A stretch of 64,000 nt of DNA from Platerodrilus igneus (GCA_036346225.1 JARFIW010001345.1:496001-560000), one strand, 5' to 3'. Counted from the stretch's first letter, positions 12,626 through 25,117 are shown. The notes: generated by a model from the letters alone, not told the origin. A program made the numbers and translations.

Positions 12626-13339
12626 TAGGGTAAATAGGCAGTTATTAGACGCAAGACAATTATTGGACATTAAGGTCTTAGTTAACATCATAAGATTTCT
12701 ACAAGTGCTAGAAAGACCATATTTCACTTTAACCTTACTTGTGATTATGGTGGTAAATATTACTAGGTTATGTGAGTGACATGACAGCTAAACATTGTGT
12801 TAAGCATTGATTCTGACTTGTTTTGTAAACCAAGTGTTATTTATTGAGGTAAGCTTTTATTTTTTGTTAAAAGTATAAGTATGTATTGAACATACTTGTA
12901 CTCCCTATGTTACATGGTGTAGAGCAATAGACATATTTAGTTTGATGTTATTATTACTGTCCAAAAACTAAACTAAAAAATTTAATTAATTTTGTTATGG
13001 GACACCTGTCCAATCACTGGACAAATATACTTACTCTATATTCCTATAATTTTCAATGTATTTATGTATAACTAGCTACAGGTTGAAGTATACATCACTT
13101 ATTAATCAATTTTAAAAGCTGTCATTTTGAAGTTTTAAATCTTTTGAATATTTAAATTTTAAACTCTTTAAACTTTACTCATTATGTTATTTCCTTTTTT
13201 TATTAAGTAATATGCATATGAAGGTTATGTACAAGTGTTCGTGTTGCATTTTACAAACCCTACAAATTTTATGAGAGACAATTTTTAAACTTTTTCTGTA
13301 CGTCACGGTTAAGTTTTCGAAGAAGAAAGATACAGTTAC

Positions 13340-16270
13340 CCATAAGGAAGGAGACCAGTTTTGTGGGTACTCGTAATTCCGTTGGGCCGACAGGTGGCTG
13401 AATACAGTTTTTTGAAAGCGATATTTCAAAGGATTTTCCTGGAGAAACATTGTGTCACGGAATTCCGCTATACCCACAGGACATTGGGAATTTTCCGGAA
13501 GTTGTTCAGCGTTTCATTTTGTCAAAGTCTTCCACAACTGCTAAATCTGATACCGAGTGATTACAATTACCACCTTCCCGGGACCTGGCTTATTTCCAAA
13601 AGAATTGCAATTGCACGAATTATTACGGAATTCCGAATTACAACAAACGTCCGTCGTGTTATGGAGAACCCTAAACTATGTCCATGTGGGAATAACGACA
13701 ATCCTTCAGAAGTATGGATTTCATGTGACCGATGTCTAATTGGTTCCACTCGTCTTGTGCTAACCTAGATGCTAAAAAACCAGGGACTTGAGACTGGGGA
13801 ATGATCCATAGTTTTGCAACAACTGCACTGCGGAGAACATCAACCACTCACAAAAAATTTGTTGCCCATACTGTAGCAAGCTCTATACTAATAAAGGTCT
13901 ACCGATCCACATAGGAAGAAAACACCGTTTGGAAGCCAACGATGAGATCACCACTTTTCTGACATGTCAGCGCCGAGCTTAAACTCAACTAAAGATTTAT
14001 CTTTCGAGCTTTCTCAGAGAAAGAGGACCATCAAAGTTCTCAAAAGGATTCCTAAAGGGGCCAGATTTGCCGCGGCAAGTAAATTCGCTAAAATACTGGA
14101 AGCCTGCGAAAACCAAGTTACTTCCTGGAGAGTTTTGTTTATCTTTGGATTTTCAAGTCTCAGTGTGCCCCAGTTCTGCAAAAAAAAATCTCTCACTACA
14201 TTAGTCAAGGCGAACATTAACGGGCATGAACATTTTTCGACAATTGCGACAAAACCTACGTCTTTGTCAAGACGTGTGGACTCTAAAGTTGCCGAAGGGG
14301 ATATCAGAGGAGCCGTCAAAATATTATCGTCTCAAGAAACAATTGCACCTATGACACAAAATACGTAGTTGAAGCTTGTCTCGAAGCACACATCACCCAC
14401 TCAAGCATTGCCGTTCTCTGAACCTGCCAGTAGTCAAGAATCTTTAGTTGTGTCAATGGACAAAGTGCGGAAAGCCATACTCAGCATTCCAAATGGTTCC
14501 AGCGGTGGAATTGACGGGCTCAGACCCCAACATTTAAAAGATATCATTAACAAAGGAAACGGAGAGGCGTCTAACCGAATATTAAATGCACTTACAAAAT
14601 TTTTTAACTTTGTACTTGCCGGGAAAATCAATTCAGTAATTCTTCCAATTTTTTACGGAGCCAGTCTTTGCGCATTGAAAAAAAGAACGGTGGTGTACGG
14701 CCTATTGCAGTAGGGAATACGTTGCGCCGTTTAGTGGCTAGAATTGCCTGCTCTGCTGTTACGGAAGAAATGGGAACATATCTTCGTCCTAAGCAGTTAG
14801 AATACGCAAGGAGGTTGCGAAGCTGCTGTTTATTCTTCCCAAAGCTTTTTATCACGAAACGTAGGATCTTCAAAAATAGTACGAAGATTGAGTTTGCTAA
14901 TGCGTTTAACACTGTTCATCGTGACGCGATGCTTGCTGAAGTATCAAAGTTCACACCAAAGCTATATGCTTTCATAGGGCAAGCTTATTCAATTGAATCA
15001 CGTCTTTTTCTTTGGAGAATGTACTATCCCGTCAGCTTCCGGTTGCCAGCAGTATCTTCTTCGTACTACTACTACATGATTTTGCCATGATGTATTGGAA
15101 AGGATAGATGAAAACATTAAGAACGCTCTAGAATTTTTACCGAATTCACGTCTATCACCTGAACTGTCTGAGAAGATTTCTCTGCCAACGCGACTGGGAG
15201 GACTTGGAATTCGGAGATGCAAAGACGTCTGTGTTCTTGCCTTTCACTTTTCTTCTTTTAGTGTCAGCAAGCTTGTCAATTTGATGTTAAGTCTAGATGA
15301 CTCCGACAGGCCCCAGAACAATTTCTATGAAGAAGGAATAAATGAATGGGCTAAGTTGACCTCTGACTCTGAGATACCCAACGCTCCCTCTTTCCAACGA
15401 TAATGGGATAATGTTATCATTAATATCATTTTTGAGAGGAATAAACCGACCGCACCTGCAGATAAGGCTATAACTCTGGCTTTACAAAATCCTGAAGCTA
15501 ATGCGTGACTAAACGTCATTCCATCCAAGACAGTCGGCAAACTGTTAGAAAACAATGCATTTCGAATAGCAATGGCTCTTAGACTCGAATGCAAAATTTG
15601 TGAACCACATATTTGTGACTGCGGCCTAGAAGTTGATTCATCAGGACATCATGGACTAAGCTGTGCCAAATGCGTAGGACGGTACTCAAGACATCAGGAA
15701 CTTAATAACATCTTGTCCAGGGCCCTCACCTCCGCAAAGATCCCGTGTCGTCTTGAGCCTTGCTGATTGTTCAGAGATGACGGAAAGCGAATAGATGGAA
15801 TGACCTTGATTCCTTGGACACGGGCAAAAATTTGGTATGGGACACTACCTGCTCCGACACACTTGCACCTTCTCGCTTAATACATTCATCATTAGAGTCG
15901 GGATATGCTGCAAGAATAGCTGCTTCTGGGAAAGTAAGGAAATACTCGTCAGTTTTGGAACAAAATATGCACTTCCATCCTTTCGCAGTGGAAACAATGG
16001 GAACTTGGTGTGAAAAAACTATTTAGTTCGTGAACAGCCTTGCCGGAATATTAGCATTACACACTGGAGAACCTAGGTTGAAACATTATTTGGTTCAAAG
16101 GATAGGTATCGCCATTCAACGAGGAAACGCAGCTTCAATTATGGGAACCTTCTCTCCTCAAGAAAAATTTGCACGAAGTGTTTTACGTTTTAGAGCATAG
16201 AAACAATTCAAATGTATAGTTCATTTTGTTTGTTATTTTCTCTGTGAAATGTTATAAAATAAAAATAGTA
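13340..16270 (+). mobile_element. LINE with restriction-like endonuclease, nested in the pogo element
   Basis: GC content and codon-like structure rise from about 13340. The end is marked by an A-rich tail with ATAAAATAAAAATAG at about 16254-16270, after which pogo-type words (GACAGTTATTAGAC) resume. The arrangement is N-terminal zinc fingers, reverse transcriptase, then a C-terminal Cys/His motif and nuclease, as in the R2-like group of non-LTR elements. I could not define target-site duplications, so the borders are approximate. Confidence 0.65.
13660..16200 (+). pseudogene. LINE polyprotein: PHD and C2H2 fingers, reverse transcriptase, RLE nuclease
   Basis: Starting at ATG 13660, the first 60 codons hold a PHD-type finger: CPCG, WISCDRC and WFHSSC across a one-base frameshift, then CNNC. 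A C2H2 finger follows (CPYCSKLY...HIGRKH, about 13868-13917). Reverse transcriptase blocks follow: GGIDGLRPQHLKDI (about 14507), KKNGGVRPIAVGNTLRRL (about 14679) and KIEFANAFNTVHRD (about 14887). In the last block the usual catalytic Asp is Glu. The segment that should hold the F/YADD box is missing near 15020-15095. The thumb-like ISLPTRLGGLGIR lies near 15177. The C-terminal part has CDCG...GHHGLSCAKC (about 15620-15670), RYSRHQELNN and [14 protein letters not shown]...LVWDTT, which fits a PD-(D/E)XK restriction-like nuclease. At least four frameshifts and several stops make it dead. Confidence 0.8.
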
Positions 16271-16357
16271 AAATTTGACAGTTATTAGACTCCTGTCCAA
16301 TAACTAGATTTATCCGTCCAATCACTGACATTGGTTTTTAGGATTGTGGTATTAACT

Positions 16358-18526
16358 ATGCCGAAACTTAGGAAATACGATAAGGTGAAACTTAAGGAAG
16401 CTGTTAAGGATGTCCAAAATGGCATTGAATCATATCGAACATCTGAAAAAAATATGGAATTCTAAAATCCACTATTGAATTTTAATTAAAACATCCTCAA
16501 CATAAAGATACGTTAGGACCGTCTCCTATTTTAACTTGCGAAGAAGAAAATACTCTGGTTAGGTATGGTTATCGTTTTTAATCTTAGTCAACAGCATGCA
16601 TAATTGCAGATGGATAAAAGACACTGCTTCGAAAGGATTCTCAAAGAAGGCTAATGATTTATAAAGCAGTGTAAAACGACTTTTGATAGAAAATCCGCGT
16701 CCCAACAAGTTAAAAAATAATCGGCCTGGGGATGGATGGCTAAAAGTAAGTAATCAAGATACGTACTTTAATCAGCTTTCGTGATTTGATTTATTTTTAA
16801 CACTAGCGATTTTTGAAACCACATCCAGAAGTTTCTAAAAGGATAAGTGAAGGAGTAACGGCAGCTAGCGCATCTGTGTCGGAGCAAGATATTAGAAACT
16901 GATTCACCAACATCGAAAGCTGTATGAAACAAAAATAGCTAGAAGATGTTATTAAAGATCCATCAAAAATTTTTAATGGGGATCAATCAGGGTTCCTAAT
17001 ATGCCCTTTCACTGAAAAAGTATTGCAATGAAAGGTTTAAAGAATGTCTATAGTGTCGAATATAGCAGTTCAAAAGAAAACATCACTGTTATGTAAAATT
17101 TGCGTGTCCAGGGTTATTTATCCTTATCAGCGTATCATCGATAAAGTTGTTAACAGCATTAATCCTAAATGGGGGTGTGGGCAGAATCGATCATGGCTGG
17201 AGGACAGCAGAAACATTTTATCAGTATATTGCAAATGTCTTTTACCCCTACTTAACTGAAAACAATATTAAACTGCCGGTCATACTTTTGGTTGATGGCC
17301 ACAAGAGTCACTTAAGTTACCAGTTAAGTCTTTTATGTAATGAACTGCAAATTGAAATATTTGCACTTTATCCTAATGCTACAAGGATTTTACAACCCTG
17401 CGATGTTTCTATTTTCCGTCCAGTTAAAGAAGCTTGGCGGGAGTCAGTAAGAGAGTGGGAAGAACAACATCCAGGTGAAGTAGTGAATAAAGTTGTATTT
17501 GCTTCTATATTAGAGCAAGCTATGAAAAAAAGCTTTAAAGTAGAAACAGTGGTGAAGGGTTTCAAGGCTTGTGGATTATTCCCATTCAAAGCAGATGCCG
17601 TTGACTACACAAAATGTTTAGGTAAAGAACTCAAGATTTAAAGATTCCAGAAGAATCTCAAAAGCAACCCTAGCTGGACTATACCACCCTTGTAAATATC
17701 TTAGGTCCTCAAAAAATTCAAAGTTTACAGGAAATTTAAAAAAATCCAAGGAGTAATCTGCATACCGATGAAAATTTGAATTTGTTATTCAAAATTTGGA
17801 ATTTTTTTGAACATGATCCAAAACGTTCGGTAAACTCACATGTACTAGTGAATCAAGAAACAAAAATTAATATTATACAAAATATAGTCATCTCATCTCC
17901 CGTTAAAAACATTCAAATTGAATCGGAACAAATTGTTATCTAAAATATAAATATTTCTCTTCGAGTCGATACTAACTTACTAACGACTTCCCAACTCCAC
18001 AAAATAACCATAATATTTATCACGTACCATCTACCAGTAAAATTATTGTTAAACACAAATTGTTAGTCTGTTTTTTAACTTTTCCGTGTGCACAGGAAAA
18101 AAAAGGTAAATGTAACATCGAACGACTTCCCTTTGCTATAACGTCTGCACGATACCAAACCAAGAAATGTTACGAAAAAAACAAAGTCAAAAGAAGAGCA
18201 CGAAAAGCAAAAACAAGAAAGAAAACGAAAGAGACAGGGAAAATTAAATAAAAAAACAGTCTAGCCATAAGAAGAATTCGAAACAAAAAGTTCAGTGTTC
18301 TATTTGTTCAAATGATATTAAATCCAATAAACTAAGATGCGTTGATTGTCATCTTTATTATCATGAATTTTGTATTCCTGTTGACCATAAACGGCACATA
18401 CCCAGCGAGGATGACTTATTTATATGTCACAACTGCTACAACCTAAAGGATAGTGACTTAGACAACGAATCCGATGAAGACATCAATGATGAAGAAATCG
18501 ATGAACTTTTCACGGAATGTATGTAA
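16358..18526 (+). pseudogene. Pogo/Tigger-type DDE transposase with C-terminal PHD-like finger
   Basis: The ATG at 16358 opens MPKLRKYDKVKLKEAV, a psq-type helix-turn-helix as found at the N-terminus of pogo transposases. After an interrupted stretch, HPEVSKRISEGVTAA and VSEQDIRN (about 16820-16905) match the second DNA-binding region. The DDE core shows FNGDQSGF (first Asp, about 16975), LLVDGHKSHLS (second, about 17290) and LQPCDVSIFRPVKEAW (third, about 17400), followed by the GLFPF motif near 17572. The longest open piece, 17147-17641, covers the last two Asps. A Lys/Arg-rich stretch (18160-18250) and a zinc finger of CSIC...CVDC...HLYYHEFC...CHNC pattern (about 18292-18440) with an acidic tail end at the TAA at 18524-18526. 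Multiple stops and frameshifts make it non-functional. The DDE family call is secure. That the PHD-like finger belongs to the same protein is inferred from order and strand. Confidence 0.85.
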
Positions 18527-18619
18527 CATACTGTTTTAATACGCTCTAATAGTTCTAGTATTTCTAAAAATAGTTATTTTCTAGTTTAATTTTAACATGC
18601 TGATTACTAGAATGAAGGT

Positions 18620-20000
18620 CGTGTAGCATAAATATTCTGCAATTGTAAACCGCTGCAAGATCACCCAAGTAGCGTCCTAGCGAAGCTCCAGGAAGATATA
18701 ATCCAAGAGTTAATTAATTTTTCTAAAGGCACTTTACTTCAAAGGCACTAAACATGTCAGATTAGTTGCTATCTATGATTAGATGTCAATCATGTTCTAG
18801 GACCCTATTTATGTCTGGGTGGTCGGAAGGAATTTTTCAATTAGCGGAGTACTCAACTAAAATTAGTTCCGAGATCTACTTGTGTGGCTATCTTAGTGCA
18901 ATTGGCAGTTTAATTAATCTTAAAGATTTACGACCGGCGTATCCTAAGTCGAGTATGAAAGCCAAAAAAGGGGTTATTTTTCAATTAACTTAAATGTATA
19001 TAAGGATGCCAGCCGGTGGGAATTGGGGTTTTATTTCCAGACGCGTTAGAGGTTAAAGTTGGTTGTTTATTTCCAGACTGAGTGAAGTGTTTTATTTCTC
19101 TGAAGTCAAGTGCGTGCCGTTATGTTCTAAGTTAATTATTTCTCTGAGTAAGTAAATAGTATATGTGATATTACCATGAACTCAAGACTGTGTTATGCAG
19201 CATAAGTCAGTTATTTGTTTAAATACAGTATTTGTCGACTTCCATAAAATACAACTCCGGGTTAAAGCTCAGTTCAAGTAAATTGATCCGTTAGATTATT
19301 GTTTTGGGAGACCCCATCGTTTTAGAAGGGTCTACTATTATATTGTGTTTCGACGGTGTCAGAGGCCGTTAATCACTAAGCCACGAGACTACCTGCGTAT
19401 GCAAGCTTAGGTCAGGAGTCACGTTACTGTAGTATTTGACCCTTGAGAAGGTCGTATTTTTCCTGGTGTTGATGACCCCGTGGTTAAAAAAGGGTCGTCG
19501 CCATAAGCAAGTTAAGTAGACTACGGTAGAATTAATTAATTATTGTATTGGGGTGGTTTCACCCAGAACTGTTATTAATATTCATAAAATAAGGATCTTA
19601 GTTTAGTTTAGTTAAGTTGTGTTTTTGCTAGCCGGAGACTTTAAAAGATTAGCCCCTGTGAAGTGATTATTTTCTGTCTTGCAATCTTGGTTCATCGCCC
19701 ACGAACAAAGTGCGACGAGAGCTAATACCGCGATTGGTCCATGGGCCGTTTAATTCCCATGGTGGCGCCCTATTGTAAATAATGTTATTTACTGTATATT
19801 TTTGTTATGCATATGTAATTAGTTGAAGTTTTAGTTAGTAGCCCATTTAATAAAACAATCGGAATTTCGTCTCAGTGTGTTTGTTTAATGAACCCCCCCT
19901 CTCACCGACTGCTGCAGCTTGCGAGGCAACGTCCCGAAACGTGAGGGTACGAGAGTGCTAGAGGTCCTGCCATTTATTATTTATTGTTAATTGGATACCC
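18620..20000 (+). mobile_element. Possible solo LTR or LTR-derived stretch inside the pogo element
   Basis: This block is richer in GC than its surroundings and carries promoter and processing-like signals in one orientation. They are TATATAAG at 18997-19004, a TGGCGCCC primer-site-like word near 19756 and AATAAAA at about 19849. It has no reading frame. A 9-bp word AAATATTCT occurs near 18630 and again near 20016, but the sequence between does not start TG and end CA, so this is not a clean LTR with its duplication. It could also be the untranslated part of the pogo element. Confidence 0.3.
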
Positions 20001-20420
20001 TCACGCGGTAGGTAAATATTCTAATTATATACAAAGAAGCTCGGAAGCAATTGTAAAGTGTAACTTAGCTGTAAAAATTAGTTGTAATGCATAAGTACCT
20101 CAAACACATTTTTTTTATTAGGTTTTAGTTGGTTGCTATATTATTTTCCAGTGTGGCAAATCAGTTGTTCAATTACTAAATTTGAGTGTCTTATAACTAA
20201 GCAAATTGTCCAATAGCTGTAATTTTTGTATGCTTTTGTATTAAATGTGTAGTACTAAATAATGTTTAAGAATTTCTTTAAAGCTTTACAGACATTTTAG
20301 GATAAATTGTTTTAGCTTTTGTTTTGTATAAATTTCAATTAGATTTCCTGAAAACTCTACCACTTGCGTATTTTTGAAGATGAAATTTTCTTAAGTGTCC
20401 AATAATTGCCTACTTACCCT

Positions 20421-20622
20421 AATTATCTCTTGGTTAATTAAAAAAAAAATCATATAATTTTACAGACACTCAAATAGTTTTAATAAAAAAGATCTAACTT
20501 ATAATCTCAAAAATATTTCTAATTATCTCTTGGTTAATTAAAAAAAAAATCATATAATTTTACAGACACTCAAATTGATGTTATAAAAAAGATCTAACTT
20601 ATAAAATCTCAAAAATATTTTG
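20421..20622. repeat. Direct tandem duplication, 100-bp period
   Basis: AATTATCTCTTGGTTAATT begins at 20421 and again at 20521. The two 100-bp copies differ by a handful of changes in their second half (AGTTTTAAT versus TGATGTTAT, and a 2-base insertion). The first copy starts exactly at the right TA border of the pogo element. Confidence 0.9.
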
Positions 20623-22740
20623 GGTCAGCAAGTAAATTATGTGGTTCTTCTCTTTGGTTTCGTTATTAAGCGCAAAATAATGTGATGTTCATTGTTTTGA
20701 GAAAATATTAAACAAACCATAATTCAATTATGTCAAACTATCGCCAATAAATAGTCTAATCTCTTTCAAATACAACAAATCTTTTTACGTTCGTTCTTCA
20801 TAACGTGTCAGGTGAAGAGTAAAAAATGTACAAAGGAAGCAAAGGCTGAAACTTGCAATAAGAATAATCTAACTACTAAATTTTCAAAGCTTTCCAATCG
20901 CCGTTTCTAAGCATTCAACCATGATTTTTAACTTTTAAAATTAAAGTCTACCACATTGTCAGTCCATTGAATTTGTAAGTTGAACTAGTGTTAACATTAA
21001 AAGTAAGCTGTAACGTCCGTTTTACATTGTCTATTTTAAGTTTATATTAGGAGGTTAAAGGCAGTACGTAAGCAGAAGTCGGTGACATCGCTAACTAAGC
21101 CGGAGCACTTCATGCGCTACGATGCCTAATCCACGGATTTATTCCTTCAGGTTATCTGGACCATATATCTTTAGAGGCCTGCGGTCTACCATGGCATACT
21201 AATAGCAATGCTACAGATTGCACTGATAAACTGTTACCACAGAGTAGCGAGCGTAAGGATTTCTAGCAATAAACTTTGGAATTCAGAATTGTTACAAAAT
21301 TGATTTTGGATTCGAAAGCTCTTGTATTGATATCATCACAAACGAGAAAATTTAATGCTATAGTTTTAAACGCTTAGAGATATTAACCCATTTCAGCCAA
21401 ATTTCTGTCACGCGTCCGATTTTTTTGACAACTTGGGACTGCCAACTTTAGAAAGTACAGTAAAAACCTTAGTCCTTTGGGAAAGAAGGAAGACTTCTTT
21501 TAAGCAAAGAGAAAGATTTCCGCAATTTGATGTTTTACTGCGTGTTCTCTACTAAAAAACTTTCCCAATTTATTGAGTGGAAATATTGGTAAAATAAATT
21601 TCGTTCTTTCCTTCTTTAATCTTTGTATTTCGTTTAATTGCATTACACAGATCTTACAGAAAGAGAAGTTTTCGGGGACAGTATGAAAGTATCTAATATT
21701 CCAGAAACCTTGGTAGACTTAATTTACAGTAAGCTTGATATCTCCTTGAATGTGTATCGATGTTATATGTATTTAGTGCGTGTGGTTGTGCATACAAATT
21801 AAGTGCGGTTTAGAAAAGACAAAACCGACACTAAACGTAGCAGACCTAATCTGTATTTCTGTATAATATCGCTCTTTATCAACGTCATTCTTGGCTAAAG
21901 GGGTGTGTTTAAGTGGAGAAAGGACGGTCTGCAGCCTCTCTAGGCACTCGTTCCAGCGACAGTATGATTTTCTGCTCGGTTACGTTGCTGCTCTCTTGCA
22001 GCATACATTCATATTCATGCGCCCACTCAGTTAACATGAATCGCTTTAGTTTCATAATACCTAAAAAAGCTAGTACTTTAGTACATTTGATTGCAGAAAT
22101 TAAAGTTTATAACGAATGCGCATGCTATTATTGAACGCTAGCTTTAGTATCTCGGAATGCATTACTGTCATTTCAATTGTATGCAGTTTCGTACTACCTA
22201 AGAGTTTGCAAAATTTTATGTGCGAAAAATTAATCCTTATTCTAAGTTTGAATGTATGTGTTTAGTTATCAGTTTGATACCCTTAAAAACAGCATAACGC
22301 TTTCGAATATTTATAAAAATTTTTACGAACACTTTAGCACTATAGAGCAGAAATATCTTTTATGAAAAAACACTGCATAGGATCAGCATTTCATTACGAC
22401 TACACACAGGATAAGCAAACGCGCAGATTATGTCATGCAAAGACCAGAAATCTACAATGCTAAATAAGGTGCTCCTCTTTAACAGCAACAGCAAGTCGCT
22501 CATTAAAACAGACAGTGTAAAGCGTTTGCCTTGCTTTCGATATAAACTGGATAGAAAAACAAAAAAATTAATTTAAAACAGGCACATTAGATACCGATTT
22601 ACTCTGTATATTATGATTTCACGAATCGGAATGTTAATTATGCACGAACTTTCGATAATTTTTAGTTCTAGGAAAGGAATTCAGGCAATATACTTAAACC
22701 ATAAAATCATAACTTTTTTGTACAATACATGGTTGAGCGT
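20623..22740. other. Gene-free stretch
   Basis: The only frame of note (plus strand, 21913-22134, 73 residues) is Ser/Cys-rich, resembles no family I know and has no flanking gene signals. No repeat borders are evident. Confidence 0.4.
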
Positions 22741-22749
22741 AACCTAGAT

Positions 22750-24800
22750 CAATGACTTATATAAAATCCACAAAAGGAAAACAGATTTCACTATTACAAA
22801 GACGCAAGTATGTATAATTACTGTAGTTAGTTTGGGTAAAGATGACGATTCCAACAGTAAATTTTAATAAGGTATTCATGTTACATTAATAATGTTTTTA
22901 GGATAGTTACTGATTAAAAAATAGTGGGAATGGTAAAATTCATGTTTTAACATAATTATACGTACGATAGGGAAGATTTTGACGTTTATTAGAAATCATT
23001 TATTTTAAGGGTATATCGAAACAATTGAAACTACCGTTTACAATGTACCCTTAAGAAAAAGTAACCTTATTGCAGTACAATTAAATCACCTAGATACATC
23101 GCGTGCCCTAAATGGCATTCATAAGATTAGGTTACAACCAGATGCAACAATAAAATAAAATACAATGTTTAACATTTAGTATGTAACAACTCACAAACTG
23201 CTAACATAAGAATCACGAACAAATCACTGGGAGACTTTTACAAGATATAATGTAAACTCGATAAGATTGACCCTGGAAACAACGACATGCCCCTCGAAAT
23301 CAGGACAAATGGGAGAAAGAACGACAACTAGACTGTGGGCAATACAAAAACGGAATTCATCGTGAACGAGTAACAAGAACACATGTAAAGGTGATGGTCG
23401 AGAGGTTAGTCTGATAAACCCCTTTGGCCATGAGACTAGTCAACAGAAATAAACGTCATGAGATCCGCAGATAAATCAACAAAAACCCGCCAAAAAAGTT
23501 AAAATTTTAAGCAGATTGATTGCAATCCCATTTAGGTGGAAATTAATAACCCGCCGCAGACTGAACTCAAGCCTGGTTTAATGGAGATCTTTATGTAGAA
23601 TACAAAAGCTCAACTTTATATAGAATACGAAGACTGTTCAGGCTGTAAATTTTATAAACAATTACTTGATGGCGTATTTGATTAAACTTGTTAAGATAGA
23701 CATTTATAAAAGTAGGAAACACCTTTTCGAAATATATAGTTAAAGGTATATATTATAAGGAAAATTGGAACTGTAATTTAAATGGAATATTTGATGCTTT
23801 TATGAAATAATTATAGTTGGGTATTTAAAAATTATGATCGTTCGATAATGAGTTTATTTTAGGAAATAGCTATGCAAATTTTTGCAATGTAGAATTTGCT
23901 TGTACATGTTTGCGCGAAAAATTGTAACACGTTGGCGATTCGTTAAAAGAATACCAGATGGAAAATAAAAAAATTAATCGTAGACTGATATAATAAACGT
24001 TGATGTACCCTGAATATCCTGATTTCATGAGTAGTACTTTTCATTAAGCAAAATATTTAAATAAATTTCTTTTTCCGTGTTATACATCTTTAAATGTAAC
24101 TCAGGTCCATAAGTTATCCCAAATATTCAAGAAAATGAAAAACAGATTTCAATGTTACGCATTTTTAACATGAAATTAAGAAAACATTCGTACACTGTTC
24201 ACTAGAAATAATTCCATTTAATGATATACCGAGACAATTGCAGCTATAGCTTACAATGTAAAAAAACAGGATAAAATAAGGCTATTACAAACTAGTTAAA
24301 TAAGAAATGCCGGTGATTTATTCAAATTCACTAATATAAGGTGACGAACGAAACATCATTATACAGTACAATGCTATAATATGTCAAACCACTTACATAA
24401 GAGAAATTAGGCAGGTGTTAAGCCGTACTGGTCACAAATCGTGGCATTATTCAACACAAAAGCAATAGCAATGTTATGCGTATATATAAACTCCCTCGAA
24501 GGCATGCAGAGTAGGAGAAAAAGTAACTACTCGCGAAGTAGTAACGTTGAACTAGTGAAAGATTATCATAGATAAGGGAAATCAAAAAACCCCATTAATT
24601 GTGAAATTGACAACCAGGTGTTCAACGTGGTAATATTATGGACACCATATTCGATTATGACATTGGATAGTAAAAGACATAATTCAATTTCAGCAATACA
24701 GTACCTAAGATGTTCAAAGGTAAATTATATTAAACGAATATCAAACAAGGCAAGAGAAACAATTTATTGAAACCCATACAAAATTACTTCAGTATAATGT
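22750..24800. repeat. Ancient, strongly diverged direct duplication
   Basis: Two blocks can be aligned by eye. AAAACAGATTTCA...TTAC occurs near 22780 and 24138. TAGAAATNATT...CGA(A/G)ACAATTG...TTACAATGTA occurs near 22997-23045 and 24204-24255. The offset of about 1.2-1.35 kb drifts through insertions and deletions. This could be a pair of very old LTRs or a segmental tandem duplication. No coding frame survives between them. Confidence 0.4.
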
Positions 24801-24807
24801 GAGTAAG

Positions 24808-24873
24808 GACCGCTATACTTCCGGCCACGTCGTCAATGCTTTGCCCGAAGGTTCTGCATTGGGTTTAAACGCG
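24808..24873. repeat. Hairpin-forming dispersed motif, copy 1
   Basis: A ~65-bp sequence shared with 28324-28390, and in part with 51115-51155. It ends in GCATTGGGTTTAAACGCG. The core CAATG...CATTG can pair and encloses a smaller stem of CTT/AAG type. It is the most diverged of the three copies. Confidence 0.6.
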
Positions 24874-24918
24874 AATAATAATGCGTTTCAATTAAATCCG
24901 ACTTCTGAATTAATTGAC

Positions 24919-24992
24919 GTATATATATATAGACACACACGCACACGCACACGCACACACACATACACATAATATATATATATATATATATA
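24919..24992. repeat. Compound microsatellite (TA)n-(CA/CG)n-(TA)n
   Basis: TATATA tracts flank alternating ACACAC and GCACAC repeats. The reading frame on the minus strand through it is repeat-derived and not a gene. Confidence 0.9.
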
Positions 24993-25117
24993 AAATAAGA
25001 TGTATCTGTAAACAAACTCTATGAAAATAATAGAGCCTATTGACGAATACAAATCGGGCTGGTAGTTATATAGCCATTAACAAAACATTAGCTTATTACT
25101 TCATAGGGGAGGAAACA

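Larger units (their letters stand above)
12628..20419 (+). mobile_element. Large pogo-type DNA transposon with nested insertions
   Basis: The left terminus GGGTAAATAGGCAGTTATT (12628) and the right terminus, the inverse of GGGTAAGTAGGCAATTATT (ending 20419), form an inverted repeat that continues to about TTRGAC with three or four transitions. TA dinucleotides at 12626-12627 and 20420-20421 fit the TA target duplication of Tc1/mariner/pogo elements. The transposase remnant inside (16358-18526) is of the pogo/Tigger DDE type, which agrees with the ends. Words like GTCCAATAACT and GTCCAATCACTGGACA recur at about 13005, 16290 and 20205 and may be internal binding sites. At 7.8 kb it is far longer than a typical pogo element because a LINE (about 13.3-16.3 kb) and probably an LTR-like stretch (about 18.7-20.0 kb) sit inside it. 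Confidence 0.78.

Noticed and set aside
16999..17260. Start of a separate gene at the ATG at 17044 or 17147
   Set aside because: The sequence continues the pogo transposase from upstream in other frames. These starts are incidental.
18620..20024. Clean target duplication AAATATTCT for the LTR-like block
   Set aside because: The sequence between the two words lacks TG/CA or inverted tips, so the match is probably chance.
24833..25015. Minus-strand frame with Cys-Val and Tyr-Ile runs
   Set aside because: It is translated CA/TA microsatellite.
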